From assembly GCA_045638685.1 (NCBI GenBank), contig JAZUBT010000035.1, forward strand, positions 11,253 to 75,252: a DNA stretch of 64,000 bases, read 5' to 3'. The translations under genes were made by a program, and so were the position numbers. The stretch is from SIG673 sp045638685. GTDB lineage: Bacteria > Bacillota > Clostridia > Oscillospirales > CAG-272. The notes under the pieces were generated by a model. The model ran no database searches and was not told where the DNA came from. It worked only from the letters and a program-made list of their open reading frames with translations. Shown in pieces: positions 59,472 through 64,000 of this stretch. How positions within the stretch are numbered: the first letter of the stretch is position 1; each line of letters opens with the position of its first letter.

Positions 59472-60863
59472 ATGAAAGGCGAAAAAACAATGTACGTCTG
59501 CGCTGAATGCGGATATAAAAACGCGAAATGGTACGGGAAATGTCCGTCCTGTAACGCCTTTAATACCTTTGAGGAGATTTCGGTAGCACCTGAAACGCAG
59601 AAAAGGAGCGCGTTTTCTCCCGATACCTTCCGTCAGAAATCGGCAAAACTTGACGGGCTTTCCATTCCGGAATATATAAGAATGGGAAGCGGTATGAGTG
59701 AGTTTGACCGTGTTCTCGGCGGCGGTATAGTCAGCGGGTCGGCGGTTCTGCTTTCGGGCGAGCCGGGTATCGGAAAATCAACTCTTCTTATGCAGCTTTG
59801 CGGTACTATCGGTAATAAAGAAACGATACTGTACGTATCGGGTGAGGAATCGGCGTCTCAGCTTAAGCTCCGCGCAAGGCGGCTCGGCGTAAGCGCTACC
59901 GAGCTGTACGTCTTAAACGAAACCAACGCCGCGAACATACTTGCTGAGATAGACGATATACACCCCTCGGTGGTTATAATCGACTCCATTCAGACTGTTT
60001 TCAGCGACGTATCGCAGTCCTCACCGGGAAGCGTTACGCAGGTAAGGGAAGCGTCCATGCTGTTTATAAACAAGGCAAAGACGGAGGGCTTTTCGGTTAT
60101 ACTTGTCGGACACGTTAATAAGGAGGGCGGTATAGCGGGACCTAAGGTGCTTGAGCACATGGTTGACGCTGTACTGTACTTTGAGGGTGAAAAGCAGCAC
60201 GCCTACCGTATAATAAGAGCGGTTAAAAACCGTTTTGGCTCCACAAACGAAATAGGGGTTTTCGAAATGACGGGAAAAGGACTTTGCGAGGTTCCGAGTC
60301 CCTCGGAGGCTATGCTAAAGGAGAGACCGAAAAACGTCTCGGGAAGCTGCGCCGTTTGTATAATGGAAGGAACGCGTCCTATCATAACCGAGATACAGGC
60401 GCCTGTTTCTCCTACCGTTTATCCCGCTCCGAAGCGTACGGCGAACGGTTTTGATCACAATCGCTTCTGCCTGCTTTTGGCGGTGCTGGAAAAACGTCTC
60501 GGGCTTCATTTTTCACAGTATGACGTCTATCTTAACGTAACGGGTGGACTTTATCTTAGTGAGCCTGCGGCTGACCTTGCGGTTTGTCTTGCGCTGATTT
60601 CGGGGATACTTGACAGAGTAATTCCCGACGACCTTATCGCCTTTGGCGAGGTTGGTCTTTCAGGAGAATGCCGTTCCGTTCCGATAACCGAGCAGCGGAT
60701 AAACGAGGCAAGGCGCCTCGGCTTTAACAGGATAATGCTTCCGGGAAGGAGTGTGCCGAAGGACGGCGACGGCGGAGAGCTTATAGGTGTTAAAAAGCTC
60801 TTTGACGCAATAAGAACAAAAGACATCTTTTTGCCTAAGGAAAAAGAGGAGAGCAAGGAATAA
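59472..60863 (+). CDS. radA: DNA repair protein RadA (Sms)
   Basis: A 463-residue RecA-like branch-migration ATPase. An N-terminal zinc finger has CAEC and CPSC, Walker A GEPGIGKST is near residue 97, the RadA-specific VKNRFGSTNE near 255, and a C-terminal Lon-like domain (GGLYLSEPAADLAVCLALIS...LIAFGEVGLSGE). It processes recombination intermediates. Start choice: ATG 59472 with AAAGGAG at five bases; an internal ATG six codons later would also give the usual N-terminus. Confidence 0.96.
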   Translation: MKGEKTMYVCAECGYKNAKWYGKCPSCNAFNTFEEISVAPETQKRSAFSPDTFRQKSAKLDGLSIPEYIRMGSGMSEFDRVLGGGIVSGSAVLLSGEPGIGKSTLLMQLCGTIGNKETILYVSGEESASQLKLRARRLGVSATELYVLNETNAANILAEIDDIHPSVVIIDSIQTVFSDVSQSSPGSVTQVREASMLFINKAKTEGFSVILVGHVNKEGGIAGPKVLEHMVDAVLYFEGEKQHAYRIIRAVKNRFGSTNEIGVFEMTGKGLCEVPSPSEAMLKERPKNVSGSCAVCIMEGTRPIITEIQAPVSPTVYPAPKRTANGFDHNRFCLLLAVLEKRLGLHFSQYDVYLNVTGGLYLSEPAADLAVCLALISGILDRVIPDDLIAFGEVGLSGECRSVPITEQRINEARRLGFNRIMLPGRSVPKDGDGGELIGVKKLFDAIRTKDIFLPKEKEESKE

Positions 60864-61387
60864 TATTGCTTATATAGATATTAAGCGAGGAAAACCGATA
60901 AATAGGTTTTGGTCAAGGTTTTTTAAGTTTTCGCGAGTGAGGGTAATTTCTTTTTCAAAGAATTAAGTAAGCCACGGGTATATTCCGCTGAGACGGGACA
61001 AATGATAGGCTCGAAACCATCAACGTTTTGATTACAGAGGCTTTATTATTTCTAATCTAAACCATTCTTTTTTCGTGTCTTTTCTTGTTTCTCCGTAGAA
61101 AAAAGAAAAGGCACCAAAAGAAAAAAGAGCGTGGGTGTAAATTTTCCACCTTGTAACGTACTAAGTCTGCCGAAACCCACGGCAGACTTTTTTCAAAATT
61201 AAGTCAAGCGAATTTTGAAAAACGTAATCTTTGTTTTGCGTATGAGTGAAATTTTTAGCCTTTGCCGTCCGCTAAACCGACCAAGCATCACGGTCGGTTT
61301 TTCAAAACAACCCAAGGGTTGATTTTGAACCGCGGGTAATGGGAATGAGAAATCAAAGCGACATAAAAAATAATTATTCGTACCCTC
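60864..61387. other. Hairpin-rich gap between radA and folT
   Basis: No gene is visible in 524 bp. From 61067 on the segment is a chain of inverted repeats: an imperfect palindrome at 61067-61127, the terminator at 61163-61193, TTTTTCAAAATT/AATTTTGAAAAA at 61189-61200 and 61211-61222, AAACCGACC/GGTCGGTTT at 61274-61282 and 61292-61300, and 61301-61313 paired with 61316-61329. The part 60864-61066 shows nothing recognisable. Confidence 0.6.
61163..61193 (+). terminator. Terminator downstream of radA
   Basis: AAGTCTGCCG (61163-61172) pairs with CGGCAGACTT (61180-61189) followed by a T-run; it lies 300 bp after the radA stop. Confidence 0.8.
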
Positions 61388-61416
61388 TTGACAAAATGGG
61401 TAATATTATATATAAT
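61388..61416 (+). promoter_or_regulatory. Sigma-A promoter of folT-folC
   Basis: TTGACA (61388-61393), 17-nt spacer, TATAAT (61411-61416); both boxes perfect. The transcript would start near 61423, just before the riboswitch. Confidence 0.92.
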
Positions 61417-61433
61417 ATAGTACATAGTAAAAA

Positions 61434-61528
61434 GAAGAGTAAAGGCGTGAGCGTAAAGTGTCGGCGGAACGGGGAGTTGTCTGTCGGACGAAGGGGTATC
61501 CTGCGGTTCGCGCTTTGCATCCCGCTTC
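61434..61528 (+). promoter_or_regulatory. Tetrahydrofolate (THF) riboswitch aptamer
   Basis: The sequence follows the THF aptamer pattern: AGAGTA at the 5' side of P1/P2, GCGTAAAGTGT, a central GAACGGGG...GACGAAG loop-stem, GGTTCGCGC and the closing TTGCATCCCGCTTC. The outer GAAG (61434-61437) pairs with CTTC (61525-61528). Position between a strong promoter and the folate transporter gene supports the call. Confidence 0.85.
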
Positions 61529-61564
61529 ATTTGCACGGATAATAAACGAGAAAATCGAAAATTT

Positions 61565-61608
61565 CTCCTTTTCCTTGCTGTGAAACACACGGGAAAAGGA
61601 GGTTTTTT
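61565..61608 (+). promoter_or_regulatory. Riboswitch expression platform: terminator-like stem containing the folT ribosome site
   Basis: CTCCTTTTCC (61565-61574) pairs with GGAAAAGGAG (61592-61601), so the AAAGGAGG ribosome site is inside the 3' arm, and six T follow immediately, ending at the ATG. The stem can act as terminator and as ribosome-site mask. Confidence 0.8.
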
Positions 61609-62139
61609 ATGCAAAAAAATAACTCTCGGCGTTTTGATACGCTAACCGTTACCGTAGCCGCGATGCTGACCGCTATCAGTATCGTTATAGGAATATTCTG
61701 CAAAAACTTTTTAAACTTCGGCGGAGGACTTTTCAGGGTAACCTTTGAAAATCTGCCGATAATTCTGTCGGGAATTATGTACGGCCCGATAGTGGGCGGT
61801 ATGGTTGGCGTGGCGACCGACCTTGTCAGCTACCTCCTGTCATCACAGATATACCCGCCGAACTTAATAGTAACTCTCGGCTGCGCGACGGTAGGAATTG
61901 TATCGGGTGTAGTAAGCAGATACGTGGTAAAGACTCCGGGAAAAAAGCAGATAATTCTATCTGGCGCGTTTGCGCATATCATTGGTTCTATGATAATTAA
62001 ACCGATAGGACTTTACACCTTTTACGGTATGTACGTGTGGGTGCGTGTGCCTCTGTATATGGTAATCGCTCCGATAGAAATAGTAATAATATGTATTCTG
62101 TATAAAAACTCAAATTTCAGAGGGCTTTGGAAGTTGTAA
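61609..62139 (+). CDS. folT: Folate ECF transporter S component FolT
   Basis: A 176-residue S component with six spans. FENLPIILSGIMYGPIVGGMVGVATDLVSYLL is the typical substrate-binding region of the FolT type. It binds folate and docks with the shared ECF ATPases and EcfT, which are not in this window. Control by the upstream THF riboswitch and coupling to folC fit folate scavenging. The ribosome site AAAGGAGG lies in the platform hairpin, six T before the ATG. Confidence 0.92.
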   Translation: MQKNNSRRFDTLTVTVAAMLTAISIVIGIFCKNFLNFGGGLFRVTFENLPIILSGIMYGPIVGGMVGVATDLVSYLLSSQIYPPNLIVTLGCATVGIVSGVVSRYVVKTPGKKQIILSGAFAHIIGSMIIKPIGLYTFYGMYVWVRVPLYMVIAPIEIVIICILYKNSNFRGLWKL

Positions 62140-62155
62140 AAAGGGGGACGTGTCT

Positions 62156-63457
62156 TTGAATTACGGTGAAGCGCTTAAATATATTCATTCCGTTTGTTGG
62201 CTCGGATCCAGACCGGGGCTTAACCGAATAACCGAGCTGTGCGAAAGACTTGGAAATCCGCAGGACGGTCTATCGTTTGTTCACGTTACGGGGACAAACG
62301 GTAAGGGCTCTACCTGTGCTATGACGGAAAGCATACTCCGTCATGCGGGATATAAGACGGGACTTTTCACGTCTCCTTACGTAAGATGTTTTAACGAGCG
62401 CATAGCTATTGACGGAAAGCCGGTAAGCAACGATTTGCTTTGTAAGGCTACCGAAACTGTAAAAAAACACGCCGACGAAATGAGGGAAAGCCCGACGGAG
62501 TTTGAGCTTATAACGGCGATAGCTTTAGTTATTTTTAAGCTTGAAAAATGCGACGTTGTTGTTTTCGAGGTCGGTATGGGCGGCAGACTTGATTCAACCA
62601 ACGTTATAAAATCCTCGCTTGTCTCGGTGGTAACGGGTGTATCTCTTGACCATACCGCGGTGCTTGGAAACAGTATTTCGGAAATTGCGGGGGAGAAGGC
62701 GGGTATTATCAAAAACGGCTCGCACGTTCTTTACGGAGGACGGGACTATGAGGGCGGAGATGCGTACTCGGTAATCACTAATGCGGCAGAGGAGAAAAAC
62801 GCGCCCTTCAGATACTGCGATTACAGTCAGCTTGAAATTAAAAAAACAGACCTTTACGGCTCTGTTTTCGACTATAAAAAATATAAGAACGTTACTCTTT
62901 CGCTTCTTGGACTTTATCAGCCGGAAAACGCTGTAAAGGCAATAGAGATAGCGGAGATTTTAAGAGAGCGCGGTCTTAAAATATCGGACGACGATATATA
63001 CGCAGGGCTTAAAAGCACTAAATGGGCGGCTCGCTTTGAAAAGCTTTCGGAAAGACCGCTTGTTATTTATGACGGCTCTCATAATCCCGAGGGAATCGAA
63101 GCGGCTAAAACGGCTCTTTCGCATTATTTTGGAGAAGAAAAGGTAAATCTCCTTACGGGAGTTATGGCGGATAAGGATTACTCGGCGATGGCTGAAACGC
63201 TTTCCCCCTTTGCGAGAAAGGTGTTTACGGTACCCCCCGATAATCCGCGTTCACTTGCTTCGTCAAAGCTTTCGGAGCTTTATAACGGTCTCGGAGTTGC
63301 GTCGGAGAGCTTTGACAGCGTTTATGACGGCTTTTACGCTGCGTATCTTGACAGTAAGGAAAATAATATCCCGCTTGTATGTCTCGGATCGCTTTATATG
63401 TACTGCGAGGTTGCCGAGGCGCACGAGAAAATAATCGGGAATAACATAAAAGAATGA
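62156..63457 (+). CDS. folC: Folylpolyglutamate synthase / dihydrofolate synthase
   Basis: A 433-residue Mur-ligase-fold enzyme that adds glutamates to folates, trapping them in the cell. Motifs: GTNGKGST P-loop near residue 43, FTSPYVRCFNERI, EVGMGGRLDSTN near 140, the LDHTAVLG block and YDGSHNPEG in the C-terminal domain. Start choice: TTG 62156 (MNYGEALKYIHS) is eight bases from GGGGG and fits the family; the GTG at 62150 is too close to it. It follows folT by 16 bp and shares its riboswitch. Confidence 0.95.
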   Translation: MNYGEALKYIHSVCWLGSRPGLNRITELCERLGNPQDGLSFVHVTGTNGKGSTCAMTESILRHAGYKTGLFTSPYVRCFNERIAIDGKPVSNDLLCKATETVKKHADEMRESPTEFELITAIALVIFKLEKCDVVVFEVGMGGRLDSTNVIKSSLVSVVTGVSLDHTAVLGNSISEIAGEKAGIIKNGSHVLYGGRDYEGGDAYSVITNAAEEKNAPFRYCDYSQLEIKKTDLYGSVFDYKKYKNVTLSLLGLYQPENAVKAIEIAEILRERGLKISDDDIYAGLKSTKWAARFEKLSERPLVIYDGSHNPEGIEAAKTALSHYFGEEKVNLLTGVMADKDYSAMAETLSPFARKVFTVPPDNPRSLASSKLSELYNGLGVASESFDSVYDGFYAAYLDSKENNIPLVCLGSLYMYCEVAEAHEKIIGNNIKE

Positions 63458-63524
63458 CGGAGCGTAGTTTAGGCAGAGATAGGACGGTTCGGACTTGTAT
63501 TTAAAAGTAAAGGAAACGGAAAAT

Positions 63525-63962
63525 ATGGAAATGAAAATAAAGCATTTCAGCGAGCTTACCTTAGACGAGCTTTATGAGATAATGAGAGCGCGCCAGGAGG
63601 TGTTTGTCGTTGAACAGGACTGCGTTTATCTTGACGCGGACGGCAAGGATAAAAACGCTTACCACGTATTTATTGAGGAAAACGGTAAGGTTCTCGCAGC
63701 CCTGAGAGTTCTTGACAGAGGAGCCTCGTACGCCGACGTGTCTATCGGTCGTGTAATAACCACGAGACGCGGAGCCGGGCTTGGTGAAAAGATAATCATT
63801 GCGGGAATAAAGACTGCAAAGGAAAAGTTTGGCGCGGACCTAATCAGAATAAGCGCGCAGGTTCAGGCGAGCGGATTCTACAAAAAATACGGCTTTAAGC
63901 AGGTATCCGACGTTTATCTTGAGGACAACATCGATCACTTTGAAATGGCGCTTGAGGTTTAA
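63525..63962 (+). CDS. GNAT-family acetyltransferase, ElaA-like
   Basis: A 145-residue GCN5-related acetyltransferase with the ElaA-like start KHFSELTLDELYEIMRARQEVFVVEQDCVYLDADGKD, an ALRVL strand and the acetyl-CoA loop IGRVITTRRGAGLGEKII near residue 85, ending in YKKYGFKQVSDVYLEDNIDH. The acceptor is unknown. Start choice: ATG 63525, ten bases after AAAGGA; the open frame from 63495 is less likely. It is 67 bp after folC and may be read through from it. Confidence 0.88.
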   Translation: MEMKIKHFSELTLDELYEIMRARQEVFVVEQDCVYLDADGKDKNAYHVFIEENGKVLAALRVLDRGASYADVSIGRVITTRRGAGLGEKIIIAGIKTAKEKFGADLIRISAQVQASGFYKKYGFKQVSDVYLEDNIDHFEMALEV

Positions 63963-64000
63963 TTTGAGCAGCTAATCGCAGAAAAAAGAATATGGAAAAG

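Noticed and set aside
61288..61614. A 108-codon minus-strand frame upstream of folT
   Set aside because: It runs antisense through the promoter, THF riboswitch and platform, so it is a by-product of structured RNA sequence.

Overview
The window reads as a chromosomal segment of a Gram-positive, low-to-mid GC member of the Clostridia (Firmicutes). The evidence is the ctsR-mcsA-mcsB-clpC operon with two overlapping CtsR operators, the Firmicutes block lepB-rbgA-rnhB-yraN-mutS2, the yqfC-yqfD-phoH-ybeY-era-recO block, the tig-clpP-clpX block, a THF riboswitch ahead of folT-folC, and endospore-associated genes (ylbJ-like, yqfC, yqfD, cwlD). AGGAGG-type ribosome sites and sigma-A promoters with 17-nt spacers are frequent. 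I cannot name the species. No rRNA, tRNA, CRISPR array, transposase or phage gene was seen; most of the window is ordinary core chromosome.

Layout. 1-0.9 kb: end of an azlCD branched-chain amino acid exporter. 0.9-5.7 kb (minus): the CtsR heat-shock operon. 5.8-10.1 kb (plus): a DEDDh exonuclease and a heterodimeric ABC exporter. 10.3-19.9 kb (minus): mazG, prs, a sugar isomerase-like protein, mutS2, yraN, rnhB, rbgA, lepB and a phosphoglycerate mutase/proposed homoserine kinase family gene. 20.1-20.5 kb: rplS with a leader. 20.7-23.5 kb (minus): cysteine desulfurase with a Se/S carrier-like partner, and ylbJ-like. 23.6-30.1 kb (plus): yqfC to recO, then thrC. 30.2-35.0 kb: DUF1540 protein, phosphoesterase, tig, clpP, clpX. 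35.1-39.0 kb (minus): membrane protein, an HPr-like protein, tpiA, pgk. 39.3-42.8 kb (plus): a Gld-like ABC system with a degenerate ATPase. 43-50 kb (minus): membrane-anchored protein, uppP, a HAD phosphatase, a very large MacB-like ABC protein and a small unknown. 50.3-52.9 kb: S1 protein, smpB, unknown, DUF896. 53-55.3 kb (plus): EIIC-like membrane protein and ldh. 55.4-57.7 kb (minus): RlmL-like methyltransferase and DUF362 ferredoxin-like protein. 57.9-64 kb (plus): unknown membrane protein, cwlD, radA, riboswitch-folT-folC, and a GNAT.

The most unusual observations are these. ClpX carries Gln instead of Glu at the Walker B catalytic position, exactly the change known in E. coli ClpX (E185Q) to block ATP hydrolysis. 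A three-gene Gld-like transporter has an ABC subunit that has lost Walker A, signature, Walker B and H-loop residues. A 230-bp intergenic element consists of nested palindromes. The starts of clpC and phoH share a 35-nt hairpin-to-start-codon module. Three genes have short repeats spanning their stop codons. An HPr-like protein lacks the phosphoryl-accepting His. The THF riboswitch ends in a stem that is both a terminator-like hairpin and the Shine-Dalgarno sequestering helix.

Protein quality control dominates the window: CtsR/McsA/McsB/ClpC, ClpP, ClpX, trigger factor and SmpB all lie here. If the ClpX substitution is real, ClpC would be the only clearly hydrolysis-competent partner of ClpP visible in this window.
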